From Streptomyces kronopolitis (GTDB lineage Bacteria > Actinomycetota > Actinomycetes > Streptomycetales > Streptomycetaceae): a DNA stretch of 64,000 nucleotides. Positions 28,803 to 40,997 of this stretch are shown in pieces (position 1 is the stretch's first letter; the number at the start of each line of letters is the position of its first letter). Both the position numbers and the translations under genes were made by a program. The DNA lies in assembly GCF_014646275.1 (NCBI RefSeq), contig NZ_BMND01000002.1, positions 124,001 through 188,000 on the forward strand, given 5' to 3'. The notes beneath the pieces are model-generated. The model ran no database searches and was not told where the DNA came from. It was given only the letters and a program-made list of their open reading frames with translations.

Positions 28803-29666
28803 ATGAGTTTTCCTCCGCCGCCGAACCAGCCGCCTCCTGACCCGTCCGGCGGCTTCGGTCCGCCGGCCGGCGGCTACGCGACCGGCGGCGCCGCTCAGGG
28901 CGGCTACGGCCCCGGTGGCTACGGGCCCCCTCCGGGCGGCAACCAGCCCCCGGCCGGCTTCGGCCCGCCCGCGGGCGGCTACGGTCCGGGCGGCCCCCAG
29001 GGGCCCGGCGGCTGGCAGCAGCCCCCCGGCCCGCCCGGCGGTGGCGGCGGCAACGGCAAGCTCATAGCGGCGATCATCGCCGGCGGCGCGCTCGTCCTGG
29101 CCGTCGTGATCACCCTCGTCGTGGTGAACACCGGCGACAGCGGCAGCAACCGCGCGCAGCCGTCCGCTGCGCAGTCCCTCGCCACCCCGTCCGGCGACGC
29201 GTCCGCGACGCCCACCTACGGGCCGGACCCCACCACGACGCCCACCTACGGACCCGACCCCTCCGGCACGCCCACCGACAGCGACTTCGCGAGCGGCTTG
29301 CCGACGCCGTCCGACGGCAAGCTCCCCTTCTACCTGCTGAAGGTCGGCGACTGCTACGACCTCCCGGCGGGCGGCGGCGGCAACAACGACGCGGCCTCCT
29401 GCAGCGGTCCGCACGACGCCGAGGTCGTCACCACGCACCGCCTGGACGCCGGTCTGACGACCGAATCCGCCATCAAGGGCAAGGCCTCTTCGCTGTGCCG
29501 CGGCGAGCTGGAGCGCAAGGCGGCCCGGCAGCCCGCGGGGACCACCCGTGGCACCTACATCCAGTACCCGAGCCTCAGCGGGTACAAGCTCGGCATCAAG
29601 TCCGTCAGCTGCAGCCTGATGGCCGACCGCACCGGCACCAAGAAGCTCACCAAGCCGCTGACCTGA
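28803..29666 (+). CDS. Pro/Gly-rich single-pass membrane protein with extracytoplasmic Cys-containing domain
   Basis: 287 residues. Residues 1-85 are a low-complexity cytoplasmic tail of repeated PPAGGYGPGG units. One membrane helix spans 86-108 (KLIAAIIAGGALVLAVVITLVVV). A Ser/Thr/Pro stalk carries two TPTYGPDP repeats. The exported domain (about 160-287) has four or more Cys (GDCYDLP, ASCSGPH, SLCRGE, SVSCSLM) and resembles the septum-formation/DUF4333-like domains common in actinomycetes (VGDCYD...SCSGPHDAEVV). Function is unknown; a cell-envelope role is likely. It is divergent from the esterase, with 136 bp between them. Confidence 0.75.
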   Translation: MSFPPPPNQPPPDPSGGFGPPAGGYATGGAAQGGYGPGGYGPPPGGNQPPAGFGPPAGGYGPGGPQGPGGWQQPPGPPGGGGGNGKLIAAIIAGGALVLAVVITLVVVNTGDSGSNRAQPSAAQSLATPSGDASATPTYGPDPTTTPTYGPDPSGTPTDSDFASGLPTPSDGKLPFYLLKVGDCYDLPAGGGGNNDAASCSGPHDAEVVTTHRLDAGLTTESAIKGKASSLCRGELERKAARQPAGTTRGTYIQYPSLSGYKLGIKSVSCSLMADRTGTKKLTKPLT

Positions 29667-29700
29667 GCGAACGAACGGCGGGTGCCTTGTCGCCGGAAGG

Positions 29701-29732
29701 CCCGCCCGGCAGCCCTCTGAGTGCCGGGCGGG
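29701..29732. terminator. Convergent hairpin terminator
   Basis: An 11-bp perfect stem (CCCGCCCGGCA / TGCCGGGCGGG) with a 10-nt loop lies between the membrane protein and the ABC ATPase gene, which face each other. Confidence 0.75.
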
Positions 29733-29740
29733 GCCGCCGG

Positions 29741-30580
29741 TCAGCGGTCGACGCGCCTCCCTGCCGCGCCGCCGCCCGCGACCTCCCCGACCTCCGCGGC
29801 CGCCGGATCGAGCACCCGCGCCAGAAAGGTCCTGGTCCGCTCGTGCTGCGGGGCGCCCACCACCTGCTCCGGGGTGCCCTCCTCGACGATCACCCCGCCG
29901 TCCATGAACACCACCCGGTCGGCGACCTCCCGGGCGAAGCTCATCTCATGGGTGACGACGAGCATGGTCATGCCGTCCTGCGCCAGCCCGCGCATCACCG
30001 CCAGCACATCCCCGACCAGCTCCGGGTCGAGCGCCGAGGTCGGCTCGTCGAACAGCATCAGCTCCGGTTCCATGGACAGCGCCCGCGCGATGGCCACCCG
30101 TTGTTGCTGCCCGCCCGACAACTGCGCCGGATAGGCGGCCTCCTTGTCGCTGAGGCCCACCCGTTCAAGATTGGCGCGGGCGATCCGCTCCGCCTCGGCG
30201 CGGTCGCGGCCGAGCACCCGCCGCTGCGCGATCGTCAGATTCTCCAGCGCGCTCAGATGCGGGAAGAGATTGAAGGCCTGGAAGACCATCCCGATGCGCC
30301 GCCGGACCCGGTCGATGTCCACGTCCGGGTCGGTGACCTCGGTGCCGGCCACCGTCACCCGGCCCGCGCTCGGCTCCTCCAGCAGATTCACGCAGCGCAG
30401 CAGGGTCGACTTCCCCGACCCCGAGGGCCCGATGACACACACCACCTCGCCGCGCGCCACCGAGAAGTCGATCCCGCGCAGCACCTCCAGGTCACCGAAC
30501 GCCTTGCGCAGCCCCCGCACCTCGATGGCGTTCACCGCCGCCGCGCCCGGTGCCGTCGTCTCCGCCGTCACGTCTCTCAC
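29741..30580 (-). CDS. Polar amino acid ABC importer, ATP-binding protein (GlnQ-like)
   Basis: 279 residues with a complete nucleotide-binding domain. Walker A is GPSGSGKST near 49, the Q-loop is [11 protein letters not shown], the signature is [15 protein letters not shown], Walker B is [12 protein letters not shown] and the H-loop is VVTHEM. The spacing and the phrases [21 protein letters not shown] and [21 protein letters not shown] are typical of glutamine/glutamate importers. GTG 30580 overlaps the permease stop by 4 bp. It is the last gene of a minus-strand operon of binding protein, permease and ATPase. Confidence 0.95.
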   Translation of the reverse strand: MRDVTAETTAPGAAAVNAIEVRGLRKAFGDLEVLRGIDFSVARGEVVCVIGPSGSGKSTLLRCVNLLEEPSAGRVTVAGTEVTDPDVDIDRVRRRIGMVFQAFNLFPHLSALENLTIAQRRVLGRDRAEAERIARANLERVGLSDKEAAYPAQLSGGQQQRVAIARALSMEPELMLFDEPTSALDPELVGDVLAVMRGLAQDGMTMLVVTHEMSFAREVADRVVFMDGGVIVEEGTPEQVVGAPQHERTRTFLARVLDPAAAEVGEVAGGGAAGRRVDR

Positions 30581-31362
30581 CTGGCCTTCGCCGTACGGGC
30601 CTCCAGGCGCCGGACCAGCTGGCCGAGCGGGAGGGTGATCACGAGGTAGAGCAGCCCGGCGATCAGGATCGGGGTCAGGCTCTTGTGCTCATTGAGCGCG
30701 TCCCGGCCGAAGTTGGCCAGCTCGAACTGGGAGAGGGACAGCCCCAGCAGATACACCAGCGAGGAATCCTTCGTCAGCAGGATCAGTTCATTGGTCAGCG
30801 GCGGCAGCACGATGCGGAACGCCTGCGGAATGACGATGGAGACCATCGCCCGCCCGTGCGACATTCCCAGCGAACGTGCCGCCTCCGTCTGGCCCTTGGG
30901 GACCGCCTGGATTCCGGCCCGGATGGTCTCGGCCATGTACGCCGCGCCCACCAGCCCGAGCGACAGCATCACCGTGACGTTCATGTCGAGCGCGACCTCG
31001 AACGCCAGCGGCACCCCGAAGCCGAGCGCGATGAACACCAGAAGACAGGGAATGCCGCGGAAGAATTCGATATAGGTGATGGCGATCCAGCGGTAGGGCG
31101 GCACGGAGGACAGCCGCATCAGCGCGAGCACCAGCCCCAGCGCGAGTCCGAAACCGAAGCCGAGCAGGGTGTAGAGGACGGTATTGACCAGTGCCGTGGT
31201 GATGATCTCGGGGAAGAGTGCCTTGACGACCCCGACATCGAAGAACGCCATCCGCAGCTGGTGCCAGTCGGCGACCAGCGCGAAGACCACCACGGCGACG
31301 ACCAGGACGCCGTACTGCACACCGCGGATGATCCGGGCGCGCTGTCGTTTGGACACAGACAT
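30577..31362 (-). CDS. Polar amino acid ABC importer, permease
   Basis: 261 residues from ATG 31362. His/Glu/Gln/Arg-type permease with about six membrane helices. The EAA coupling loop is [31 protein letters not shown] cytoplasmic basic start ([13 protein letters not shown]) precedes helix 1. Only one permease gene is present, so the channel would be a homodimer, as in many polar amino acid systems, although some relatives use two different permeases. It sits 11 bp after the binding protein gene and overlaps the ATPase gene. Confidence 0.93.
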   Translation of the reverse strand: MSVSKRQRARIIRGVQYGVLVVAVVVFALVADWHQLRMAFFDVGVVKALFPEIITTALVNTVLYTLLGFGFGLALGLVLALMRLSSVPPYRWIAITYIEFFRGIPCLLVFIALGFGVPLAFEVALDMNVTVMLSLGLVGAAYMAETIRAGIQAVPKGQTEAARSLGMSHGRAMVSIVIPQAFRIVLPPLTNELILLTKDSSLVYLLGLSLSQFELANFGRDALNEHKSLTPILIAGLLYLVITLPLGQLVRRLEARTAKAR

Positions 31363-31373
31363 GACGGCCGGCC

Positions 31374-32171
31374 TCAGCTCTGCGGGGTGGTGCCGAACCA
31401 CTTCTTGTAGATCCGGTCGTACGTCCCGTCGGATTTCGCCTTCTTGATGACCTCGTTGATTTTCTTTCGCAGCGCGTCGTTCCCGGTGCGCACGCCGATG
31501 CCGTAGTGCTCACCGGTGTTGAATTCCGCGGTGACCGCGGTGTCGGGGTTCTGCTTCACGTAGTCGAAGAGCACGCCGTTGTCATTGATGCCGGCATCGA
31601 CCTGACCGGACTTCACGGCGGTCAGCAGCAGTCCCAGGTCCTCGAACTCCACGAGTTCGACGCCCTTGCCGTGGTTCTTGGCGTAGATCCCGCCGGTGGT
31701 GGCCTTCTGATAGCCGAGCTTCTTGCCCTGGAGGTCCTCGACCTTCTTGTAGGGCTTGCCCTTCTTCGTCAACAGCGCCTGGGTGGCGTTGAAATAGGGG
31801 TCGGAGAAGTCCATCACCTTGTCGCGCTCGGGCGTGATCGTCATGCCGGCGGCGGCCAGATCGCATTTGTGGATGGTGAAGTCCTGGCCGGTCTCGATGC
31901 CTTCGAAGGGGGTGTTGACGATCTCCTGCTTGATTCCCAGGTTCTTGGCGACGAGATCGACCAGATCCACATCGAACCCGACGATCTTGCCGTTCTTCTT
32001 CACCTGGAACGGCGCGTACGGAAGGTGGGTGCAGGTCTTCAGCGTCCCGGAGGAGACCAGCTCCAGCCCGCCGGCCCCCTTCTTCCCGCCGGACGCGGTG
32101 CTGGTGCACCCCGCCACGACGGCGACGGCAGCGACCACGGCTATGACAGACGACACGGAGCGAGCGGACAC
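31374..32171 (-). CDS. Polar amino acid ABC importer, substrate-binding lipoprotein
   Basis: 265 residues with a lipobox VVAGC (Cys near 22). Family 3 periplasmic-binding fold: YAPFQVKKNGKIVGFDVDLVDLVAKNLG, followed by AAAGMTITPERDKVMDFSDPYF and DRIYKKWFG. The Arg/Asp pattern that grips the amino acid backbone (TPERDKVMDFSDPY) is intact. It presents polar amino acids, probably glutamate/glutamine or a related substrate, to the permease. Specificity cannot be read safely. First gene of the operon; its promoter must lie in 32172-32335. Confidence 0.95.
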   Translation of the reverse strand: MSARSVSSVIAVVAAVAVVAGCTSTASGGKKGAGGLELVSSGTLKTCTHLPYAPFQVKKNGKIVGFDVDLVDLVAKNLGIKQEIVNTPFEGIETGQDFTIHKCDLAAAGMTITPERDKVMDFSDPYFNATQALLTKKGKPYKKVEDLQGKKLGYQKATTGGIYAKNHGKGVELVEFEDLGLLLTAVKSGQVDAGINDNGVLFDYVKQNPDTAVTAEFNTGEHYGIGVRTGNDALRKKINEVIKKAKSDGTYDRIYKKWFGTTPQS

Positions 32172-32335
32172 GGGTCCTCCAGGGCATGATGCTGATCAAC
32201 CAAGCCGCGCATGCTGCGATGTGGCTGCATCCTGCCACCGGCCCGGTGCGCTGTCCCCGCCCCGTCGGTTGCGTCTGTGTAACGCCTTCGGCCCGCGACC
32301 CGGCCCCGGCCGCCCGCCCGTTCCCCGGGCGGACC

Positions 32336-33263
32336 TCAGCGGCCCAGCGCGGCCGCCACCGCGGCGATGGCTTCCGGGCCCACCCGGCAGCAGCCGCCGA
32401 TGAGCGCGGCGCCGTCCGCGGCCCAGGCGGCGACCCGCTCCGCGTCGAACGCCGTGCTCCCGCGCCACGCCCGGGCCCCGGCGTCCCAGCTCTCTCCGCT
32501 GTTGGGGTAGACCACCACCGGCTTCCCGGTGAGCCGCGCCGCCGACCGCACCGCGCCGTCCGCGTCCTGCGGCGCGCAGCAGTTCACCCCCACCGCGATC
32601 ACCTCGTCGGCCTCCGCCGCCACCGCGAACGCCTCCGTCAGCGGTTGCCCGGCACGCGTGCTGCCACCCGCGACGCTGTACGACAGATACGCGGGCACCC
32701 CCAGCCCGCGCACCGCGCACCGCGCGCAGCAGCGCCCGGGCCTCGTCGGCGTCCGGCACCGTCTCCAGCGCCAGCACATCGGGCCGCGCCGCGGCCAGCA
32801 CCTCCAGGCGCGGCCGGTGGAAGCGCTCCAGCTCCGCCACCGACAGGCCGTAGCGGCCGCGGTATTCGGAGCCGTCCGCCAGCATCGCCCCGTACGGGCC
32901 CGCCGACGCGGCCACGTACAGCGGCCCCGCGACCCCGCCGGCCCGCGCCCGCCCGGCCGCCTCACGGGCCAGCTCCACGCTCCGGCCGAGCAGTTCCGCG
33001 GCCTGCCGGGTGCCGATGCCGCGCCGCGCGAAGCCCTCGAACGTCGCCTGGTAGCTCGCGGTGATCGCGACCTGCGCCCCGGCCTCGTAGTACGCCTGGT
33101 GCGCGCGCACGACGGCCTCCGGCTCCTCGGCCAGCAGCCGGGCCGACCACAGCGCGTCGCTCAGGTTGTGCCCGGCGGCCTCCAGCTGGTTCGACAGGCC
33201 CCCGTCGAGGACGAGCGGCCCCGCGGCGAGGGCCTCGGCGAGCGACGAGGACGTGCTGACCAT
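32336..33263 (-). pseudogene. mmuM: Homocysteine S-methyltransferase, frameshifted by a 7-bp tandem duplication
   Basis: The N-terminal frame (33263 down to about 32720) reads MVSTSSSLAEALAAGPLVLDGGLSNQLEAAG through LALETVPDADEARALLRAVRG. The C-terminal frame resumes with GLGVPAYLSYSVAGGST and keeps the zinc ligands GVNCC and LIGGCCR. The frames break at two adjacent exact copies of CGCGCAC (32707-32720, plus strand). Deleting one copy restores a continuous 306-residue protein, the normal length for S-methylmethionine/homocysteine methyltransferases. As written, no full enzyme is made. The rest looks intact, so the event is recent or a sequence error. GGGAGG precedes the ATG. Confidence 0.85.
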
Positions 33264-33376
33264 GGTGCGAAGCCTCCCGGTGCGGTCCTGACGCGTGCGG
33301 TGTGCGCGCCTCCTCCCGAGCGTAATGCCGACCGGTGACAGTGCCCCGGCCGGCACCGTGCGCATCCGGCGCCGGG

Positions 33377-36478
<3,102 letters not shown>

Positions 36479-36526
36479 TCAGCGAAGCATGCGCGGCCGC
36501 ACGGCGCAGCAGGATGAACAGGATTC

Positions 36527-36537
36527 GAGAGCCTCTC
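36527..36537. promoter_or_regulatory. Palindrome upstream of lacZ
   Basis: GAGAG-C-CTCTC, a perfect 11-bp palindrome 94 bp upstream of the lacZ start, in the gap shared with the divergent SnoaL-like gene. Possible operator; weak. Confidence 0.25.
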
Positions 36538-36659
36538 CGTCTTGGACGGGCCCAGGACGATCCCTCCTCCGTTGCGCGAACGGGCCCTCGGCCGTGAATC
36601 GGCGCAGGAGGTGGGCGAATTGCCCCGCCTCGCCCGGCGGCTCCCTCTGGAAAGAATGA

Positions 36660-36718
36660 GCGTGCGCCACGCACGCATCTGGTGCTACAGTTCAGGAGTT
36701 GCGTGCGAAGCGCACGCA
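36660..36718 (+). promoter_or_regulatory. Twin palindromic operators around a -10 element
   Basis: Two inverted repeats share identical 7-nt arms: GCGTGCG-CCA-CGCACGC at 36660-36676 and GCGTGCG-AAG-CGCACGC at 36701-36717. The second extends to 8 bp with outer T/A. Their centres are 41 bp apart. Between them lies TACAGT (near 36686), a good -10. The pair sits 40-98 bp before the SnoaL-like start. A dimeric repressor binding both sites would cover the promoter. No regulator gene is adjacent. Confidence 0.75.
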
Positions 36719-36757
36719 TCGCTTCCTCTCCCGTGCCCTTCCCTGAAAGGAACCCCC

Positions 36758-37150
36758 ATGACCCGCACCCGTATTGAGGCCGCCCTGACCGACCTGCTCT
36801 TCCGCGGCGACCTCGCCCTGGAGGAGGCCGTGGACCGTCACTTCACCCCGGAGTACCGCCAGCGCACGGACGGCGAGTGGGCCGACCGCGCCGAGTTCAT
36901 GGAGCACATGACCCATGTGCGCGGCCTCGTCGCCGACGGCCGTGTCGAGGTGCACGAGGAGCTGTACAGCGGCGGCCACTACGCCGACCGGCACACCGTC
37001 CACCTCACCAAGAAGGACGGCTCGGCCGTGAGCATGGAGGTCTACGTGTTCGCCGACCTCGCCCCGGACGGCCGGTTCAGCCGCATCGAGGAGACCACCC
37101 TGCTGCTCCAGGGCTCCGAAGCCGACCGCACCATCGGCAGCGACCGATAG
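36758..37150 (+). CDS. SnoaL/NTF2-like small protein
   Basis: 130 residues, ATG 36758, with GAAAGGAA upstream. A single alpha+beta barrel of the nuclear-transport-factor-2 type: N-terminal helices (RIEAALTDLLFRGDLALEEAVDRHFTPEYRQR), then beta-strands ending FSRIEETTLLLQGSEADR. Such proteins serve as ketosteroid-isomerase-like cyclases, dehydratases or ligand binders. The tightly placed twin operators upstream suggest an inducible stress or detoxification role rather than a biosynthetic one, but this is inference. Divergent from lacZ. Confidence 0.75.
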   Translation: MTRTRIEAALTDLLFRGDLALEEAVDRHFTPEYRQRTDGEWADRAEFMEHMTHVRGLVADGRVEVHEELYSGGHYADRHTVHLTKKDGSAVSMEVYVFADLAPDGRFSRIEETTLLLQGSEADRTIGSDR

Positions 37151-37544
37151 GGCGTGCTTCCCGGACCGCTCCCGGGGGTGTGATGCCGCAGCCTGACCGT
37201 CGGCCCGGCTTTTGTTCCTCTCCGTTCCTCCGGGCCTGTACGAGGGCTGCCGCCGGGTGCCCCGGAAGGCGGCGGCCGGACGGGTGGCCCCGGGGCGGTA
37301 CGGGCGTGCACCGGCGGGGCGGCGGCGGCCGGTGCTCACGGTGCCGTGCGGGCGCGACGGCCGGACCGGGGACGATGCCCTGGGTACCCCTGGCCGATCA
37401 CGGGTGACTACGGGTGACTACTGAGAGTTCCGGAAACGTCCGGCGGCACTCGGACGGGTGCCGCCATGGTGGAACCTGTGGCGCGCGATCGGCGTTCAAT
37501 GGAGTACACAGAGCGCGGCAGGCGCCGCGGAAGGGGCGTGAAGG
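37151..37544. other. Intergenic region with a 10-bp direct repeat
   Basis: 394 bp with no gene visible. A 10-bp tandem repeat CGGGTGACTA occurs twice at 37401-37420, about 125 bp before the next start. It could be an activator site for the small membrane protein gene. Confidence 0.35.
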
Positions 37545-37727
37545 ATGTCCACACAGGCGAAGGTCGCGGTCGGCGGGGTCGCGGTGGGAGTGATCCTGCT
37601 GTGGCTGCTGCCCTTCTGGGCGGCTCTCCTGGTCATGGTCGGGGTCCCGGCCGTCGCGTATCTGACGCTCGATTCCTCCCAGCGGCGCCGGCTGCGCCGC
37701 GTCGGCCGCAAGCAGATCGGCCGCTGA
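37545..37727 (+). CDS. Small membrane protein of unknown function
   Basis: 60 residues, ATG 37545 preceded by GGGGCGTGAAGG. A hydrophobic stretch (VAVGGVAVGVILLWLLPFWAALLVMVGVPAVAYLTL, about 8-43) can form one or two helices. The C-terminus is strongly basic (SQRRRLRRVGRKQIGR) and would face the cytoplasm. Proteins of this size and pattern recur in Streptomyces without assigned function. The clear ribosome site and a sensible membrane protein make it a likely gene. Confidence 0.7.
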   Translation: MSTQAKVAVGGVAVGVILLWLLPFWAALLVMVGVPAVAYLTLDSSQRRRLRRVGRKQIGR

Positions 37728-37916
37728 GCGACCCGGCCGCCGCGCACCTCCTGTAGTGGGCCGCCGGGGGCGGTGGCGCACGGAGGACGGTGGGCCGGGG
37801 CCTGGCCGGCGTGGTGGGCACGGCGCCCGGCTGGCTTGGTGGGTGCGAGGCTCGGCCTGCCTTTTGGGCGCGGGGCCCGGGTGCCACCTGGGCCGACCCG
37901 TCGTCGCCCGGGACCG

Positions 37917-37941
37917 GCGTCTGCCGTGCCACGGCAGACGC
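37917..37941. terminator. Near-perfect hairpin terminator
   Basis: A 12-bp perfect stem GCGTCTGCCGTG / CACGGCAGACGC with a 1-base centre (cruciform-like), between convergent genes ending at 37727 and 37953. It lies 12 bp past the stop of the minus-strand gene. Confidence 0.75.
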
Positions 37942-37952
37942 GCCGGACCGGC

Positions 37953-38750
37953 TCAGACCGGCCGCACCGCCAGCTCGTCCAGCGACGACAGCAGGCCGGG
38001 CAGCTCCGGCCCCCGGCCCACCGGATGCACCTCGCCCGGCTCCTCGTCCAGCAGCACGAAGGCGATGTCATCGGTGCGGGCGACCATGCTCCAGCCGGGC
38101 CCGTCGACCCGCAGGGTGCGCGCCTCACCGGCGGCGAACGACGACCGCACGCGCCCGGGCGGCGGCGGCTCGGCGACATAGCCGCGCGCCTGCGCCAGCA
38201 CCCTGCGCACCCCTTGGTGCGTCTCGTCGCCCGGCTCGGCAAAGCTGTCGTCGCCGTCCACCTGCTCGCGCCAGGCCGCCCACTGCATGGCGATCTCGTC
38301 CGCGCCGAGCCGCCGTTGCGCGGGGCCCCAGGCCTCGGCGTCCGGCGGCGTCAGCGGCGCGGGGTCGCCCTCCTGCGGTTCCGGATCGTGCGGTTGCGGC
38401 ACCCCCGGCGCCGCGACGGCGAGCGCCAGCGGCCATCCCGGTAGTGCCCCGACGATGCTGTGCTCCCCGGGGGAGAGGTCGTACTCCATCCCGCAGTCCC
38501 AGGCCGCGATCGCACAGGCCACCAGCGTCACGTCCTCCGTCACCACCGTCCAGCGGGCGCCGTCCCCGTCCTGGCCGAGGACCAGCCCGTAACCCTCGGC
38601 GTACGGTTCGAGGCCGAGCCCCGCGCACACCTCCGGGTAGTCGTCGCCGAGCACGCTCGGGAACTGCGCGGGCGTCAGCAGCACCGCCGTCAGCACGAAC
38701 AACTGGTCGTTGTCGGCGCTCTCGGTCGTGGGCACGAGGGCCTCCCCCAT
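37953..38750 (-). CDS. Conserved hypothetical cytoplasmic protein
   Basis: 265 residues starting MGEALVPTTESADNDQLFVLTAVLL. There is no signal, helix-turn-helix or recognisable catalytic motif. It is acidic overall, with a Pro-rich middle (QPHDPEPQEGDPAPLTPPDAEAWG) between two folded-looking parts. The C-terminal part repeats a pattern (TLRVDGPGWSMVARTDDIAFVLLDEEPGEVHPVG) that matches the N-terminal part (ARWTVVTEDVTLVACAIAAWDCGMEYDLSPGEHSIVG) loosely in length and strand order. This hints at an internal duplication. I do not recognise it. Confidence 0.7.
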   Translation of the reverse strand: MGEALVPTTESADNDQLFVLTAVLLTPAQFPSVLGDDYPEVCAGLGLEPYAEGYGLVLGQDGDGARWTVVTEDVTLVACAIAAWDCGMEYDLSPGEHSIVGALPGWPLALAVAAPGVPQPHDPEPQEGDPAPLTPPDAEAWGPAQRRLGADEIAMQWAAWREQVDGDDSFAEPGDETHQGVRRVLAQARGYVAEPPPPGRVRSSFAAGEARTLRVDGPGWSMVARTDDIAFVLLDEEPGEVHPVGRGPELPGLLSSLDELAVRPV

Positions 38751-39129
38751 CCAATCCGGTGCGGAGTACGTCGGCGCACCCTAATTGGCCCGGCATGGCC
38801 TTGTCACCAGCCCTACGCTGCGCGGATGCGTTTTTGCCGGAGCGGTGCGCCCCTCGCGCGGACGCCGCGCCGTGACGCGGGTGAGGGCGGCGCAGGCCTT
38901 GCGGGAGTCCCGGTGGGCGCCCCGGCGGCGCCGCCGCACCCGGCCGAAGGGGGAGGCTCCCCGGAGCGCGACCCACCCGGGTCGACGCCCCGGCTCACCC
39001 GCCCCGGGGCCGCCCGCCACGACGGGATCCGGCCACCGTACGGCCCGATCCGGCGCCCGGCACCGCCCCTCAACTAGCCCTCACCACACTAAAATTGGCC
39101 CCGTCGGCAAGGGAAGGGACGGTCATCAG
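38751..39129. other. Divergent promoter region
   Basis: 379 bp between divergent genes. TAAAAT at 39090-39095 is a plausible -10 for the oxygenase-like gene. A related AATTGGCC string occurs at both ends (near 38782 and 39093). The G+C-rich middle is open in several frames but has no ribosome site or recognisable protein. Confidence 0.4.
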
Positions 39130-40029
39130 GTGCGGCGTTACGACTGGTTACGGGAGATCCGGCGGCTCGACCCGGAGCGCGATTTCCTGCGTATCTACCG
39201 CATCATCGCGACCCATGAATTCCCCTGGGACCTGACCCGCGCCCTGGAGCTGGCGCTCTACCGGACCTATGCGGTGCCGAGCATCGGCCGGCTGCTCGCC
39301 GAGACGGCGGAGCTGACGGACCGTACGCAAAAGCGCTATGACGACACCGCCCTCCTCCTGGACGCCGTCGTCGAGCACGGCTTCGACAGCACCGAAGGCC
39401 GGACGGCGATCCGCCGCATCAACCAGATGCACCACGGCTACGACATCAGCAACGAGGACATGCGCTACGTCCTGTGCACCTTCGTGGTGGTGCCCAAGCG
39501 CTGGCTCGACGCATACGGCTGGCGACGGCTGACCGCACACGAACAGCAGGCCGTCGCCGCCTACTACCGCACCCTCGGCCGGCACATGGGCATCGCCGGG
39601 ATCCCGCAGACCTACCAGGACTTCGAGCGCTGCCTCGACGCCTACGAGGCCGCCCACTTCGGGTGGGACGAGGGCGGACGCCGGGTCTCGGACGCCACTC
39701 TGGACCTCATGGCGGGCTGGTACGGCCCGCTCGCGCCGGTGGTGCGCGGCGCCAGCATGGCCCTCCTGGACGACGCCCTTCTGGCGGCGTTCCGGTACGA
39801 GCCGCCCGCGCCGGCGGTACGCAAGACGGTCCGCGGCGCACTGAAGCTGCGCGCCCGGGCCGTGCGCCTGCTGCCGCCGCGCCGCACCCCGCACTACGCA
39901 CGCCAGAACCCTGAGATCAAGGGCTACCCGAACGGCTTCCGGCTGGCCGCTCTCGGGACTTTTCCCGCCGCGCGCCCCACGGGCACCTGCCCGGTCCCGC
40001 ACGGGGAGGAGCCCGCGGCCCCCGAATGA
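39130..40029 (+). CDS. DUF2236 / MpaB-family oxygenase-like protein
   Basis: 299 residues from GTG 39130, chosen because the protein homologous in appearance begins MRRYDWLREIRRLDPERDFLRIYRI and AAGGGAAGGG lies upstream. All-helical protein with the family pattern LLAETAELTDRTQKRYDDTALLLDAVVEHG, IRRINQMHHGYDISNEDMRYVLCTFVV and an Arg-rich C-terminus. Members include the latex-clearing dioxygenase Lcp and the MpaB oxygenase, which bind heme b through a His. H near the HHGYDIS motif is the likely ligand. Substrate unknown. Its domain is complete, and the tail after 270 is low-complexity. Confidence 0.75.
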   Translation: MRRYDWLREIRRLDPERDFLRIYRIIATHEFPWDLTRALELALYRTYAVPSIGRLLAETAELTDRTQKRYDDTALLLDAVVEHGFDSTEGRTAIRRINQMHHGYDISNEDMRYVLCTFVVVPKRWLDAYGWRRLTAHEQQAVAAYYRTLGRHMGIAGIPQTYQDFERCLDAYEAAHFGWDEGGRRVSDATLDLMAGWYGPLAPVVRGASMALLDDALLAAFRYEPPAPAVRKTVRGALKLRARAVRLLPPRRTPHYARQNPEIKGYPNGFRLAALGTFPAARPTGTCPVPHGEEPAAPE

Positions 40030-40082
40030 CACGGCGGCGGCCCGTCCCGCTTCGGGCCCCGGCTCAACCGTCCGGCCCCGGC

Positions 40083-40693
40083 TCATCCCTGCCGGACGGC
40101 CAGCGCCAGGTAGCGGGCATCCTCGTCCTCGTACCGGATCAGCTCCCACCCGGCGGCGGTGAGCAGGGGCCGCAGATTCGGCTCGGCGCGCAGGTCGTGG
40201 GGGTGAGCGGGCGCCCCTTGCGCGCGGCGAGGGCGGCCCGCCCGAGGGGGTGGAACAGCGCCAGCTGGCCACCGGGGCAGACGACCCGGGCGAGTTCGGC
40301 CAGGCCGTCCGCCGAGTCGGGCAGATGGGACAGCAGCCCGGCGGCGAAGACGGCGTCCAGCGCGGCGTCCGGCAGCGGCAGCCGGGTCACGTCCGCGAGC
40401 AGCAGCCGGGCCGCCCGGTCCCGCCCGGCCCGCACGGCGGCCGCCAGCATCTCGGGCGTGAGATCGGCGCCCAGCACCGTCCCGCGCGGCCCCACGGCGG
40501 AGCGCAGCGCGGACAGTGCCCGCCCTGTGCCGCAGCCGGCGTCCAGGACCCGGTCGCCCTCCCGGAGGCCCAGCTCGGCGACGCCCGCGGCATAGGCCGC
40601 GCCGTCATCGGGGAACTTGGCGTCCCAGCCGGCCGCACGGGCGGCGAAGAACGCGCGGACCTCGTGCGGCCGGTCGGCGTGATGGTCGGTCAT
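40083..40693 (-). pseudogene. SAM-dependent methyltransferase with a 1-base frameshift near the C-terminus
   Basis: The protein starts MTDHHADRPHEVRAFFAARAAGWDAKFPDD and has motif I VLDAGCGTGRALSAL, ADLTPEM and LLSHLPDSADGLAELARVV, a standard small-molecule or ubiquinone-type methyltransferase. The frame as written ends at 40139 with an odd tail. Adding one base in the G5 run at 40199-40203 (plus strand) gives a natural ending: HDLRAEPNLRPLL then TAAGWELIRYEDEDARYLAL, stop at 40083, 203 residues. About 35 C-terminal residues are therefore scrambled. It could be a real mutation or a homopolymer sequencing error. Confidence 0.75.
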
Positions 40694-40997
40694 GGGGCTC
40701 CTTCGTGACGGGCGGTCAGGGGCGCGGCGCAGGCGCCGGGTGCCCCGGGACCGGTGGTGCTCCGGCCCCCGGATGGGGCCCCACGCTACGACCGGCTATC
40801 ACGAAATCCGGGGCCGGGGCGCTTCTTGATCGGAAGTCGTGGTGGCTTTGGGGAATCCTCGGACATCCCGGTCAGCGGGCGGTACGGTCCTCGCCATGGA
40901 TGCGGACGGCATTGTGCCGCCGAGGGCTCCTCTCGCCGAGCCGTGGATCCGTACACCCCGTGACGCGCAGGACCCTTGCACCTGGAGGAGACGGCCG
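40694..40997. other. Divergent intergenic region
   Basis: 304 bp. It is less GC-rich near 40790-40870 (TATCACGAAATCC). An ATG at 40896 is in frame with the GTPase but has no ribosome site. No clear operator is visible. Confidence 0.3.

Noticed and set aside
38785..39129. 115-codon N-terminal extension of the DUF2236 protein
   Set aside because: Arg/Pro-rich, unlike a protein domain, and it runs through the promoter-like AT patch at 39090.
40896..40997. Upstream ATG for the conservon GTPase
   Set aside because: There is no ribosome site, while ATG 40998 has a strong GGAGGAG at proper spacing and matches the family start.
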